From: Affinibrenneria salicis
GTDB taxonomy: Bacteria; Pseudomonadota; Gammaproteobacteria; Enterobacterales; Enterobacteriaceae
DNA: 64,000 nucleotides
Assembly (NCBI RefSeq): GCF_008710095.1
Contig: NZ_VYKJ01000007.1
Span: 245,469 to 309,468 of the forward strand
Direction of reading: 5' to 3'
The notes beneath the pieces were generated by a model. It saw only the letters and a list, made by a program, of their open reading frames with translations, was not told where the DNA came from and did no database searches. A program made the position numbers and the translations under genes. Of the stretch, positions 1 through 8,916 are shown piece after piece; the stretch's first letter is position 1; every line of letters starts with the position of its first letter.

Positions 1-822
1 ATATCCCTGCCCGGTGCGCACGGCGATCTTATATGGCAAAGTCAGCGTGTGATTTTTTAACTCTGTTTTCACCATGTTTAAATCAACAATGGCGAGCCCC
101 AATCCCTGGACGGCGGCGCTAATGACAAGATCGGTGGTGTCAAAGGGTTGATGAGTGATAACGTTAAGATCGGTTTTATACCTGGATTTCTTACACCAGA
201 ATAACCAGTTGCCTTCTCTTGACTTTGGATATAACACATCGATTTCAGGCGCCGACATATTACGCTCTTGCGCCAGCAGTCCGGGGGCACAGACAGGAAT
301 TAACCACTCATCCAGTAATGAGGTGATTTCCCATGATGCAGGGAACATACCGTTGCCGTATTGGATCGCGCCATCATAGTGCTCGGTGTTAAAATCAATA
401 AGTTCTGAACATTTACTGCAGTTATCCAGCTGAACATTCGGATTGTTGATGTCATCCTGTAATTTACGTAAAGCGGCAATCAGCCAGCGTAACGAAAATG
501 TTGTCGGTGATTTTATATGTATAGTAATATCCTGGCGGGAAAAGTTATGGCAAGCCATACAAAGCTCACTAAATGCGCTTTGCAGACCTTCGGCAAACGA
601 TTTCCCGTCTCGGGTTAATATGACGCGGGGTCCCTTTCTGTCGAATAATTTACGGTCAAAGAACTCTTCCAGTGTTTGAATATGTTTGCTGACCGCGCTC
701 TGAGTAATCGCTAATTCATGGGCCGCCTGGGTAAATGATTGATGACGGGCAGCCGCTTCGAACGCTTTCAGCGCGTAAAGTGGGGGTGTTTTCATCCAGT
801 CCATATTGATATGTTGCTCCAT
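1..822 (-). CDS. LysR-type transcriptional regulator, GcvA-like (3' end cut by window edge)
   Basis: The frame is open from ATG at 822 down to base 1, giving 274 residues without a stop, so the C-terminus lies outside the window. The N-terminus has the LysR winged helix-turn-helix: PPLYALKAFEAAARHQSF, then AAHELAITQSAVSKHIQTLE at about residues 38-57, as in GcvA-type regulators. The rest fits the periplasmic-binding-protein-like effector domain. A second ATG at 804 has GGAG 12 bases upstream and could be the real start. The gene is divergent from the phosphonate genes at 1255, the usual arrangement for a LysR protein that controls its neighbour. I infer it regulates that run; the effector is unknown. 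Confidence 0.88.
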   Translation of the reverse strand, partial: MEQHINMDWMKTPPLYALKAFEAAARHQSFTQAAHELAITQSAVSKHIQTLEEFFDRKLFDRKGPRVILTRDGKSFAEGLQSAFSELCMACHNFSRQDITIHIKSPTTFSLRWLIAALRKLQDDINNPNVQLDNCSKCSELIDFNTEHYDGAIQYGNGMFPASWEITSLLDEWLIPVCAPGLLAQERNMSAPEIDVLYPKSREGNWLFWCKKSRYKTDLNVITHQPFDTTDLVISAAVQGLGLAIVDLNMVKTELKNHTLTLPYKIAVRTGQGY

Positions 823-1254
823 TTTATAAAGAATAAATAATTATATTTACAGCACTAACGTTATTACTCTGACTGATTTATTTTTACTGTAATTTATAAT
901 GAACTGCAATAAGATTTTGTCGTAATTAACAGCTGGGATTTACACCTTCTTGTCCATATAAATCTAATGTTTTTAACCACTAAACAACATCATGAGTGGG
1001 AGTTATCCTTTTTATAACTATTTTCCCTTTTGAGCAACAGACATCCTCCTAATATATTGACCGCACGGCCTGAGTGAATCCTTCATATCACGGACGTTAT
1101 GTTATCCGGCAGTAATAGCCGAGTCGGGGACAGATAGTTTACTTTGGTGACTATCTGAGTTTGACGTTAATGAGATGATTTTATCCATCGGTACGGCGTT
1201 ATTTCCTCATCGCATCAATGATTGATTTTGCCGTGAAATAATAAGGAGTAAGCG
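823..1254. promoter_or_regulatory. Divergent intergenic region between the LysR gene and the phosphonate genes
   Basis: This is 432 bases of AT-rich non-coding DNA between two divergent genes, so it must hold both promoters and probably the LysR binding site. I could not fix a -10/-35 pair or a convincing T-N11-A box. A good ribosome binding site, AAGGAG, lies just before the ATG at 1255. Confidence 0.5.
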
Positions 1255-2139
1255 ATGAAGCAACAAATCGGTATTGTTGGTATGGGTTCATTAGGCAGCG
1301 CATTAGCAAGACGGTTACTGGATTGCGGCTACCGGGTTTCGGTGTTTAATCGAACCAGGAGTAAAGCGGATAAACTGATTAACGATGGCGCGATGCCGGT
1401 TTACGACATACAGAAAATATTCAGCGAATCCTGCAATATTGTCATCGCCTGTCTGAAAGATGCCGACAGCATCATTTCTACCTTTGCGCCATTGGCGGGC
1501 GGCGGTAGTCAATGTCGTCGGCATAAATTGCTTATTAATACCAGTACGCTCGGCCCTGACGAATCGCAGCGGGTTGACGTTTTTATGCGTTCTATCCCGT
1601 CGGAATACATGGAATTTCCCGTTTCAGGCGGACCCGAGGGCGCGAGGAATGGAAAACTCGTGGCGTATATGGGACCGGTTGTCGGGACGTTTCTCTCCGT
1701 GGCACGCGACATTGCGGACGCGTTGTGCGAACGATATTTGCAGATGGACAGTAATTATCATGCTCAGGCCATGAAGGTGCTGAATAACTATTGTGAAGCG
1801 ATGAATATGGCGGTCGCTGCCGAGGCGATTCATCTCGCCGAAAAAACAGGATTAAACAAAGAAATGATCTGCTCGGCCTTGCCGATGGGAAGAGGGCGCT
1901 CTGTTTATATGGATGTGCTGTTGGATAAATATCAACGTGACGATAAAAGTATCTCCTTTCCTCTTGATCTTCGGGTTAAGGATCTGCTGCTGGTCGCTCC
2001 TCTTTTCAAACAAAACGAGCTTGTGAGTTTTTTCTATTCCCGGCTCGCCGATGCATGGGAAAAAGCGTTGGACAGCAATGCTGTTCGGGTTGATCAAAGC
2101 GCTTATCTCGATTTTTTCAAAAATTATAACGTGAAGTAA
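1255..2139 (+). CDS. NAD(P)-dependent dehydrogenase of the 3-hydroxyisobutyrate dehydrogenase family
   Basis: The 294-residue protein has the family length and layout. A Rossmann motif GMGSLG lies at residues 9-14, the substrate loop PVSGG at 122-126, and the catalytic lysine motif K174-V-L-N-N opens the helical C-terminal domain. The family (3-hydroxyisobutyrate, tartronate semialdehyde and succinic semialdehyde reductases) interconverts short hydroxy acids or alcohols with their oxo forms. It is the first gene of a run with PEP mutase 23 bases downstream and phosphonopyruvate decarboxylase after that. I infer a phosphonate substrate: reduction of phosphonoacetaldehyde to 2-hydroxyethylphosphonate, or of phosphonopyruvate to phosphonolactate. 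The exact substrate cannot be read from sequence. Confidence 0.85.
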   Translation: MKQQIGIVGMGSLGSALARRLLDCGYRVSVFNRTRSKADKLINDGAMPVYDIQKIFSESCNIVIACLKDADSIISTFAPLAGGGSQCRRHKLLINTSTLGPDESQRVDVFMRSIPSEYMEFPVSGGPEGARNGKLVAYMGPVVGTFLSVARDIADALCERYLQMDSNYHAQAMKVLNNYCEAMNMAVAAEAIHLAEKTGLNKEMICSALPMGRGRSVYMDVLLDKYQRDDKSISFPLDLRVKDLLLVAPLFKQNELVSFFYSRLADAWEKALDSNAVRVDQSAYLDFFKNYNVK

Positions 2140-2162
2140 TTTTTTAGAGGAAGGAATTAATT

Positions 2163-3077
2163 ATGAAAAATGATAACCATCATCTGACCAGCGTGACGCC
2201 GGATAAACGGCGTAATGGATTAAAACAGGCGCTGAAAAATAAACGCAGTATTCGGGTTATGGAAACCCATAGCCCGCTGGCGGCGCTGCTGGTGGAACAG
2301 GCCAGCTATAATCAGGGCGAGCGCCACATCGAGTTCGATGCGTTCTGGTCCAGTTCGTTAACCGATTCAACGGTGAGGGGAAAGCCCGATATTGAACTAT
2401 TGCCGTTAAGCAGCCGGTTAAATGCTATCGCCGATATTTTCGATGTCACGACTAAACCGCTCATTCTTGATGGCGATACCGGCGGACAAATCGCGCATCT
2501 TCCTTATCATATCAATGCGGCGGAGAAAATGGGTATTTCCTCGATCATTATTGAGGATAAAACCGGGTTGAAGAAAAATTCCCTGTTTGGTACGGACGTG
2601 AAACAAACGCAGGACGAACCGCAACATTTCGCTGAAAAAATCGCGGCGGCTAAAGCGGCGCAGCTTACCGATGATTTCATGGTGATTGCCCGGGTGGAAA
2701 GTTTAATTCTGGATGCCGGCATGACGGACGCCATCGATCGCGCGCTCACTTATGTCGGCGCGGGGGCGGACGGCATTATGATTCACAGTCGTAAAAAAGA
2801 TCCGCAGGAAATTATCGATTTTGCCCGTATCTTCAGAAAATCAGCCCCCGATACGCCATTGGTTTGCGTGCCGACCAGCTTTAATAATATTACTTTCGAT
2901 CAGCTTAGCGATTATGGTTTTAATGTGATTATTTACGCCAACCATTTGCTGCGCGCTTCTTATCCGGCGATGAAAAATATTTTGCAGGATATTCTTAAAA
3001 ATGGCCGCACTCTGGAGGTTGAGGATCGCTGTATGCCAATAAAAGAAATTCTTGAACTGATCCCAGGGACAAAATAA
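2163..3077 (+). CDS. pepM: Phosphoenolpyruvate mutase (PEP phosphomutase)
   Basis: This 304-residue member of the isocitrate lyase/PEP mutase superfamily rearranges PEP to phosphonopyruvate, the C-P bond-forming step of nearly all phosphonate biosynthesis. It has the Mg-binding DGDTGG at 103-108 and the diagnostic EDKTGLKKNS at 131-140, which matches EDK-x3-K-x-NS. The Asn139-Ser-Leu141 triad is typical of mutases; phosphonopyruvate hydrolase has a different residue at the Asn position, and isocitrate/methylisocitrate lyases have a KKCGH motif instead. A strong GAGGAAGG site precedes the ATG. The next gene, phosphonopyruvate decarboxylase, pulls the unfavourable mutase equilibrium forward. 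Confidence 0.93.
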   Translation: MKNDNHHLTSVTPDKRRNGLKQALKNKRSIRVMETHSPLAALLVEQASYNQGERHIEFDAFWSSSLTDSTVRGKPDIELLPLSSRLNAIADIFDVTTKPLILDGDTGGQIAHLPYHINAAEKMGISSIIIEDKTGLKKNSLFGTDVKQTQDEPQHFAEKIAAAKAAQLTDDFMVIARVESLILDAGMTDAIDRALTYVGAGADGIMIHSRKKDPQEIIDFARIFRKSAPDTPLVCVPTSFNNITFDQLSDYGFNVIIYANHLLRASYPAMKNILQDILKNGRTLEVEDRCMPIKEILELIPGTK

Positions 3078-3133
3078 CGCGTTATCACACGACGTTTATC
3101 CGTGAAATTCTGTGGATAATCTAAAGAGGCATT

Positions 3134-4279
3134 ATGATTTCTCCAGACAAACTTATTGATTTGTTAGGCAGCCATGGCGTGGGATTTTATACCGGCGTTC
3201 CTGATTCATTGCTTAAAGAATTCTGTCGCGCTATTTCCGCCGCCGATAATCTTACCCACCAGATCGCCTGTAATGAAGGGGCGGCGATGGGGATGGCCAT
3301 CGGCCACTATCTGGCGACGGGAAATATTCCGGCAATCTATTTGCAAAATTCCGGTTTGGGTAATTTAGTCAATCCTTATTGTTCCCTGGCCGACACGCAC
3401 GTTTACGCTATTCCGGCGCTGTTGATTATTGGCTGGCGGGGCGAACTGACCGCCGACGGCCAACAGCTGCATGATGAACCGCAGCATGTGAAACAGGGGC
3501 GGATTACGCTGTCGCTGCTGGACACGCTCGATATTCCCTGGCGGGTTATCGACGGCGATCAGGATGATCTGCCGTCTGTCGTGGCGACGCTGCTGGACAG
3601 GGCGCGCCGGCAAAATCGCGCGGTCGCGTTGGTGTGCCGAAAAAATACGTTCTCGCCGGCGTCGAGCGCCGCAGACGTTGGCAACCCGGCGGCGGAGCGA
3701 GGGGTGATGACCCGCGAAGAGATCGTCGATTGCTGTATTAAACATCTGCCGGCGACGTTGCCGATCGTCAGCACCACCGGGATGCTGTCGCGCGAGCTTT
3801 ATGAACTCCGCGAGCGGGATCTGACCGGCCATGAAAAAGATTTTTTGACCGTGGGCGGCATGGGACACGCCTCGCAGATCGCGCTGGGCATTGCTCTGGC
3901 CAATCCGCAGCGTCGCGTTGTCTGTATGGATGGCGACGGCGCGCTATTGATGCATCTCGGCGGACTGACCAATAGCGCGCGGGCGGACAACCTGCTGCAC
4001 CTTGTCATCAACAACGGCGCGCATGCCTCGGTTGGCGGGCAGGCGACGATGGCCGCCGATCTGCGCCTGTCTGATATCGCGCGCGCCGCCGGCTATCGCT
4101 ATGCGCAGACCGTGTCCACGCCCCAGGCGCTGGCCGACAGCCTGGCCGGGGCGTTGTCCCGGCCGCAAAACGCCTTCATTGAAATTCTGTGCCGCACAGG
4201 CCAGCGCGCCGATCTTGGACGTCCGAAACGAACGCCAATTGAAAATAAGACCGATTTCATGCGTTTCCTGCAGGCCTGA
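3134..4279 (+). CDS. Phosphonopyruvate decarboxylase
   Basis: This 381-residue thiamine-diphosphate enzyme has the family's usual length. The N-terminal pyrimidine-binding half begins with GVGFYTGVPDSLLKEFC and contains the NEGAAMGMAIG stretch with the catalytic Glu. The C-terminal half has the ThDP motif GDG (267-269) ending in N293-N294. The enzyme decarboxylates phosphonopyruvate to phosphonoacetaldehyde and makes PEP mutase flux irreversible. It lies 56 bases after pepM behind an AAAGAGG site, in the order found in phosphonate biosynthesis clusters. No AEP transaminase or Fe-dependent alcohol dehydrogenase follows; the next genes are those for C-P lyase. Confidence 0.93.
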   Translation: MISPDKLIDLLGSHGVGFYTGVPDSLLKEFCRAISAADNLTHQIACNEGAAMGMAIGHYLATGNIPAIYLQNSGLGNLVNPYCSLADTHVYAIPALLIIGWRGELTADGQQLHDEPQHVKQGRITLSLLDTLDIPWRVIDGDQDDLPSVVATLLDRARRQNRAVALVCRKNTFSPASSAADVGNPAAERGVMTREEIVDCCIKHLPATLPIVSTTGMLSRELYELRERDLTGHEKDFLTVGGMGHASQIALGIALANPQRRVVCMDGDGALLMHLGGLTNSARADNLLHLVINNGAHASVGGQATMAADLRLSDIARAAGYRYAQTVSTPQALADSLAGALSRPQNAFIEILCRTGQRADLGRPKRTPIENKTDFMRFLQA

Positions 4280-4400
4280 GCTGCGGGCGGGGCTGGCGCA
4301 GGCCAGACGCAGGGCCGATGCCGGCGATCGACCGTTTCATTGGCGGCCGATCGTCGGGACGCCGGAAATCGCCGGTTATCCACTTTGACAGGACAGACTC

Positions 4401-4856
4401 ATGATCGATACATCCGTTCGCCAGCACTGGATGTCCGTGCTGGCCCATAGTCCGGCGTCGGAACTACGCGCGCTGTGGCGGCCTCTGGGCCTGGAGCCCG
4501 CTTACCGGCTGGTCAGGGCGCCCGAGGTCGGCTTGATTCAGGTGCAGGGGCGCATGGGGGGCGAAGGCCAGCGTTTTTTGATGGGCGACGTAACGGTGAC
4601 CCGCGCGGTAGTCCGGCTCGATGAGCCCGACGGCGCCGGCTATGGCTATAGCTATGTGCTCGGCCGCGATATGGCGCACGCCGAACTGAGCGCCGTCATC
4701 GACGCGCTGCTGCAGTCGTCGCGCCATGAACTGCTGCAGGCGCGGTTGATCGCCCCGCTGCATGCGCAGCAAACGGCGCGCCGGCGGCGGCGCGCGCGGG
4801 AAATCGCCGCCAGTCAGGTCGATTTCTTTACTCTGGTGAGAGGGGAGGACGCATGA
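4401..4856 (+). CDS. phnG: C-P lyase core subunit PhnG
   Basis: At 151 residues it matches PhnG length (about 150). The N-terminus RQHWMSVLAHSPASELRALW and the later GRDMAHAELSAVIDALLQ are typical. PhnG is a subunit of the PhnGHIJ core complex, which with PhnI attaches phosphonate to ATP ribose. It is the first phn gene here, 121 bases after the decarboxylase gene, with no phnF, phnC, phnD or phnE before it. The stop overlaps the phnH start (ATGA). The 121-base gap could hold a second promoter, but I see no convincing Pho box in it. Confidence 0.95.
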   Translation: MIDTSVRQHWMSVLAHSPASELRALWRPLGLEPAYRLVRAPEVGLIQVQGRMGGEGQRFLMGDVTVTRAVVRLDEPDGAGYGYSYVLGRDMAHAELSAVIDALLQSSRHELLQARLIAPLHAQQTARRRRRAREIAASQVDFFTLVRGEDA

Positions 4857-5434
4857 CGTTGCTTACTGGCTTTTCCGATCCGGTTAGCGGGGCGCAACGC
4901 GCTTTCCGGCAAATTCTCAAGGCGATGAGCGAGCCGGGGACGCAGGTTGAATTAATCGACGGTCCGGTGTGGCCGTTTTTGTCTCCGGCAATGTGCGCGG
5001 CGCTGCTCACGCTGGTTGACCATGATACGCCGCTCTATCTTGCCGCGCCTTTCGCCGGCGAACAGCTGAAGGAAAATCTGCGTTTTCATACCGGGGCGCC
5101 GTTGGTCGACCGGGCCGCCCGGGCGGCGTTCGCGCTGCTGGATCGCGATTTTCCCGCCGTGCTGCTGGACGAGTTCGCCGTCGGCAGCGGCGAATGCCCG
5201 CATCGGAGCGCCACGCTGATCGTAGACGTGCCGGCGCTGACGGGCGCGCCGCCGCTGACTTTACGCGGGCCGGGCATTGAAAGCCGGCGCCAGACGGCGG
5301 CGGCGCTGTCGCCGGCGGTCAGGGACTATCTCTGTCGGCGTCCGGTCTCCTTTCCTCTGGGGCTGGATTTTATTTTCACCTGCGGCCGGCAGTTATTGGC
5401 CATACCCCGAACAACACATGTGGAGGTGGACTAA
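4853..5434 (+). CDS. phnH: C-P lyase core subunit PhnH
   Basis: This 193-residue protein is the size of PhnH (about 194). The start TLLTGFSDPVSGAQRAFRQI with GTQVELIDGPVW is the characteristic N-terminus. PhnH belongs to the PLP-transferase fold without PLP chemistry, and its dimer lies within the Phn(GHIJ)2 core. Starts and stops overlap on both sides (phnG by 4 bases, phnI by 1 base), showing translational coupling. Confidence 0.95.
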   Translation: MTLLTGFSDPVSGAQRAFRQILKAMSEPGTQVELIDGPVWPFLSPAMCAALLTLVDHDTPLYLAAPFAGEQLKENLRFHTGAPLVDRAARAAFALLDRDFPAVLLDEFAVGSGECPHRSATLIVDVPALTGAPPLTLRGPGIESRRQTAAALSPAVRDYLCRRPVSFPLGLDFIFTCGRQLLAIPRTTHVEVD

Positions 5435-6510
5435 TGTACGTTGCGGTTAAAGGTGGGGAAAAAGCGATTAGCGCCGCCCATCGCTTGCAGGAACGGCTGC
5501 GCCGCGGCAGCGACGCCTGCCGTGAACTGGAGTGCCGGCAAATTGAACAGCAGCTGGAGCTGGGCGTGCAGCGCGTGATGAACGAAGGGGGCATTTACGA
5601 TCCGCAACTGGCGGCGCTGGCGATTAAACAGGCCAGCGGCGATCTGGTGGAGGCCATCTTTCTGCTGCGCGCCTATCGCACTACGCTGCCGCGCTTTATG
5701 GTCAGCGTGCCGCTGGATATGGCGCATATCAGACTGGAACGGCGGATTTCCGCCATCTATAAAGATCTGCCCGGCGGCCAGGTGTTGGGGCCGACTTACG
5801 ATTACACCCATCGCCTGCTTGATTTTGGCCTGTCGAGCGAAACAGACGTCGCGCCGTTAGCGCAGCGCAACGAGCCGGCTGCGGACAGCTGCCCGCGAAT
5901 TTTCGCCATGATGAGCCGGGAGGGACTGATCAGCGCGGAGCGGGACGACGGCGCCGAGCCGGATGATATTACCCGCCGCCCGATCAGTTACCCCAGCAGC
6001 CGATCGGCTCGCCTGCAGCAACTGGTCAGAACCGATGAAGGGTTTCTGCTGGCGCTCGGTTATTCCATTCAGCGCGGTTACGGCCGCAATCACCCGTTTG
6101 TCGGCGAGATTCGCACCGGCTACGTCAGCCTGAGCTGTATGCCGGAAGAGCTGGGTTTTACGCTGGAGATCGGCGAAATTCTGCTGACCGAGTGTGAAAT
6201 GGTCAACAGCATCAAAAGCGAGAAAACCGACCGCCCCTGCTTTACCCGCGGTTATGGGCTGGTGTTCGGCCGGGCCGAACGTAAGGCGATGTCAATGGCG
6301 CTGGTGGACCGGGCGCTGCGGGCGCAGGAATTCGGCGAGGCCGTGACCAGCCCGGCGCAGGATGAGGAGTTCGTCCTGTCGCACGCCGATAGCGTGGACG
6401 CCTCCGGTTTTATCTCGCACCTCAAACTTCCTCACTATGTCGATTTTCAGGCCGAACTGGACCTGCTTAAACAGCTATGCCGTGACTATCAGGAGGCGCG
6501 CGATGAGTGA
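5434..6510 (+). CDS. phnI: C-P lyase core subunit PhnI (nucleosidase)
   Basis: At 358 residues it matches PhnI (about 354), with the N-terminus MYVAVKGGEKAISAAHRL being near invariant in the family. PhnI removes adenine from ATP and, with PhnG, H and L, forms alpha-D-ribose-1-methylphosphonate-5-triphosphate-type intermediates. The start codon shares its first base with the phnH stop, and the end overlaps phnJ by 8 bases. Confidence 0.95.
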   Translation: MYVAVKGGEKAISAAHRLQERLRRGSDACRELECRQIEQQLELGVQRVMNEGGIYDPQLAALAIKQASGDLVEAIFLLRAYRTTLPRFMVSVPLDMAHIRLERRISAIYKDLPGGQVLGPTYDYTHRLLDFGLSSETDVAPLAQRNEPAADSCPRIFAMMSREGLISAERDDGAEPDDITRRPISYPSSRSARLQQLVRTDEGFLLALGYSIQRGYGRNHPFVGEIRTGYVSLSCMPEELGFTLEIGEILLTECEMVNSIKSEKTDRPCFTRGYGLVFGRAERKAMSMALVDRALRAQEFGEAVTSPAQDEEFVLSHADSVDASGFISHLKLPHYVDFQAELDLLKQLCRDYQEARDE

Positions 6511-7354
6511 AGAAACATTGACCGGCTATAACATGGGCTATCTGGACGAACAGAGTAAACGCATGATCCGCAGGGCGATCCTGAAAGCCGTGGCGATCCC
6601 CGGTTTTCAGGTGCCCTTTGGCGGACGGGAAATGCCGATGCCTTACGGCTGGGGAACCGGCGGCATTCAGGTGACCTCCAGCGTGATCGGCCGGGACGAT
6701 ACGCTGAAAGTGATCGACCAGGGGTCCGACGACACCACTAACGCCGTTTCCATTCGTCATTTTTTTCAGCGCGTGGCGCAGGTCCGCACCACCACGCGGG
6801 TCGACGAGGCCACGCTGATCCAGACCCGGCACCGCATTCCGGAGACGCCGCTGCGCGCCGATCAGATCATTGTTTATCAGGTCCCGATCCCCGAGCCGCT
6901 GCGCTTTATCGAACCGCGCGAAACCGAAACCCGCAAGATGCATGCGCTGGAGGAGTACGGCGTGATGCACGTCAAACTGTACGAGGATATCGCGCATCAC
7001 GGCCACATCGCCACGACCTATGCCTATCCGGTGCTGGTTAACGATCGCTATGTGATGGATCCGTCGCCAATTCCTAAGTTCGATAACCCGAAAATGAATA
7101 TGATGCCGGCGCTGCAGCTGTTTGGCGCCGGGCGTGAAAAGCGTATCTACGCGTTGCCGCCGTTCACGCGGGTGAAAAGCCTGGATTTCGAGGATTATCC
7201 CTTTTCCGTACAGCGCTGGGATGAACCGTGCGCGCTGTGCGGGTCGCGACGCAGCTATCTGGACGAGGTGGTGCTCGACGACCAGGGAACCCGCATGTTT
7301 GTCTGTTCCGATACGGATTTTTGCCGGCAGCGGCAGGAGGAGCAAGGATTATGA
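6503..7354 (+). CDS. phnJ: C-P lyase catalytic subunit PhnJ (radical SAM)
   Basis: The start is ATG 6503, preceded by AGGAGG; the open frame extends further upstream but that would bury it in phnI. The product is 283 residues. C-P bond cleavage needs a 4Fe-4S cluster and a glycyl radical. Four cysteines at 243, 246, 268 and 274 have exactly the spacing of E. coli C241/C244/C266/C272, and Gly34 in AVAIPGFQVPFGG matches the radical Gly32. The complete motif set argues that the pathway is functional. It overlaps phnK by 4 bases (ATGA). Confidence 0.97.
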   Translation: MSEETLTGYNMGYLDEQSKRMIRRAILKAVAIPGFQVPFGGREMPMPYGWGTGGIQVTSSVIGRDDTLKVIDQGSDDTTNAVSIRHFFQRVAQVRTTTRVDEATLIQTRHRIPETPLRADQIIVYQVPIPEPLRFIEPRETETRKMHALEEYGVMHVKLYEDIAHHGHIATTYAYPVLVNDRYVMDPSPIPKFDNPKMNMMPALQLFGAGREKRIYALPPFTRVKSLDFEDYPFSVQRWDEPCALCGSRRSYLDEVVLDDQGTRMFVCSDTDFCRQRQEEQGL

Positions 7355-8139
7355 AACCGTCATTATATCAGTCGCCTCCTTTATTAACGGTAAGCGGTCT
7401 GACTCACCTTTATGCTGCGGACAAAGGTTTTGCCGATGTGGATTTTCAACTGTATCCGGGCGAGGTGCTGGGGATCGTCGGCGAATCCGGTTCGGGGAAA
7501 AGCACTTTGCTGAATGCGCTGTCGGGGCGCCTGACGCCGCAGCAGGGGCGGATCGTCTATCGCGACAGGGAAAGCAACGATCTGGATGTTTATCGCATCA
7601 GCGAAAATCAGCGCAGACAGCTGTTGCGCCGCGACTGGGGCGTCGTGCACCAGCACGCGCTGGATGGCCTGCGGCCGCGGGTTTCCGCCGGCGGCAATAT
7701 CGGGGAACGTCTGATGGCTATCGGCCATCGCCACTATGGCTATATCCGTCAGCAGGCGGGCGACTGGCTCGAAGGCGTCGAAATCCCGGCCGACCGGCTG
7801 GACGATTTTCCGCTTACCTTTTCCGGCGGTATGCGGCAGCGCCTGCAAATCGCCTGCAACCTGGTGACATCGCCGCGCCTGATCTTTATGGATGAGCCGA
7901 CCAGCGGGCTGGATGTTTCGGTTCAGGCGCGGCTGCTGGATCTGTTGCGCAACCTGGTGCGGGAGATGGGGCTGGCGGTAATTATTGTCACCCATGACCT
8001 GGGGGTGGCGCGGCTGCTGACCCATCGATTAATGGTGATGCAGCGCGGGCGGATCGTGGAAAGCGGGCTGACCGACCGGGTGCTCGACGATCCGCTGCAC
8101 CCCTATACCCAGCTATTGACCTCATCAGTGTTGATGTAG
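7351..8139 (+). CDS. phnK: C-P lyase ATPase subunit PhnK
   Basis: An ABC-type nucleotide-binding protein of 262 residues from ATG 7351 (GGCAGGAGGAGC upstream). Walker A is GESGSGKST at 44-52, the signature FSGGMRQRLQIA and Walker B LIFMDEPTSGLD follow, and the H-loop is VTHDLG. PhnK binds the C-P lyase core through PhnJ rather than a membrane permease. It resembles oligopeptide ABC ATPases, as PhnK usually does. There is a 51-base gap to phnL, the only real break inside the phn run. Confidence 0.95.
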   Translation: MKPSLYQSPPLLTVSGLTHLYAADKGFADVDFQLYPGEVLGIVGESGSGKSTLLNALSGRLTPQQGRIVYRDRESNDLDVYRISENQRRQLLRRDWGVVHQHALDGLRPRVSAGGNIGERLMAIGHRHYGYIRQQAGDWLEGVEIPADRLDDFPLTFSGGMRQRLQIACNLVTSPRLIFMDEPTSGLDVSVQARLLDLLRNLVREMGLAVIIVTHDLGVARLLTHRLMVMQRGRIVESGLTDRVLDDPLHPYTQLLTSSVLM

Positions 8140-8190
8140 CCGTCCATCAACCATTTATTGCCTGCCTGCGGGCGATAAGGGAGCCTTATT

Positions 8191-8916
8191 ATGTGTAATT
8201 CATCATCCGGGATACAGATCGCGGTAGAGAATCTGAGTAAAACCTTTGTGCTGCATAACCAGTTCGGCGTGCGGCTGCCGGTGCTCTCCGGCATTCATCT
8301 GCAGGTCAGGCAGGGCGAGTGCATGGCGCTGCACGGTCATTCCGGCTGCGGCAAATCAACGCTGTTGCGCTCGCTGTACGCCAACTATCAGGCCGACGAA
8401 GGCCATATCTGGGTCCGGCATCAGGGGCAGCCGGTGGACATCGTCAGCGCCGGCGCGCGCGTTGTTTTCGCTATCCGGCGCGAAACGCTGGGCTGGGTCA
8501 GCCAGTTTTTGCGCGTGATCCCGCGCATCAGCACGCTGGACGTGGTGATGCAGCCGTTGCTGGAGCAGGGCGTCGATAAGGCGGAGTGCGCCGAAAGGGC
8601 CAGCCAGTTGCTGGCGCGCCTGCGTATTCCCGAGCGTCTGTGGCCGCTGGCGCCCTCTACCTTTTCCGGCGGCGAGCAGCAGCGCATTAACATTGCGCGC
8701 GGATTTATCGCCGATTATCCGATCCTGCTATTGGATGAACCCACCGCGTCGTTAGACGATAAAAATCGCCACACCGTGGCGCAGTTAATCATGGAGGCCA
8801 AACAGCGCGGCGGCGCCATTATCGGCATTTTTCACGATCGGGAGATCCGTGAACGGGTGGCCGACACGCTTTTCGCCATGCCGCCCGTGCCGATGGATAA
8901 GGAGGAAAAGGCATGA
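8191..8916 (+). CDS. phnL: C-P lyase ATPase subunit PhnL
   Basis: An ABC-type ATPase of 241 residues, slightly longer than the E. coli protein (226). It has Walker [10 protein letters not shown], signature [14 protein letters not shown] and Walker [13 protein letters not shown]. With PhnGHI it takes part in forming the ribose 1-phosphonate 5-triphosphate, and it lacks any permease partner here. A GGGAG site precedes the ATG, and the gene overlaps phnM by 4 bases. Confidence 0.95.
   Translation: MCNSSSGIQIAVENLSKTFVLHNQFGVRLPVLSGIHLQVRQGECMALHGHSGCGKSTLLRSLYANYQADEGHIWVRHQGQPVDIVSAGARVVFAIRRETLGWVSQFLRVIPRISTLDVVMQPLLEQGVDKAECAERASQLLARLRIPERLWPLAPSTFSGGEQQRINIARGFIADYPILLLDEPTASLDDKNRHTVAQLIMEAKQRGGAIIGIFHDREIRERVADTLFAMPPVPMDKEEKA

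Noticed and set aside
885..905. CTGTAATTTATAATGAAC as a Pho box in the LysR/dehydrogenase gap.
   Set aside because: Only the first half-site matches CTGTCAT; the second does not.
2163..3077. Isocitrate/methylisocitrate lyase or phosphonopyruvate hydrolase instead of PEP mutase.
   Set aside because: The KKCGH lyase motif is absent, and the EDK-x3-K-x-NS motif with Asn139 and Leu141 is that of mutases; the decarboxylase next door agrees.
4370..4400. Possible Pho box before phnG (CTTTGACAGGACAGACT; reverse strand CTGTCCTGTCA).
   Set aside because: The two CTGTC-like halves are 6 bases apart instead of the 11 of a PHO box, and flanking positions do not fit.
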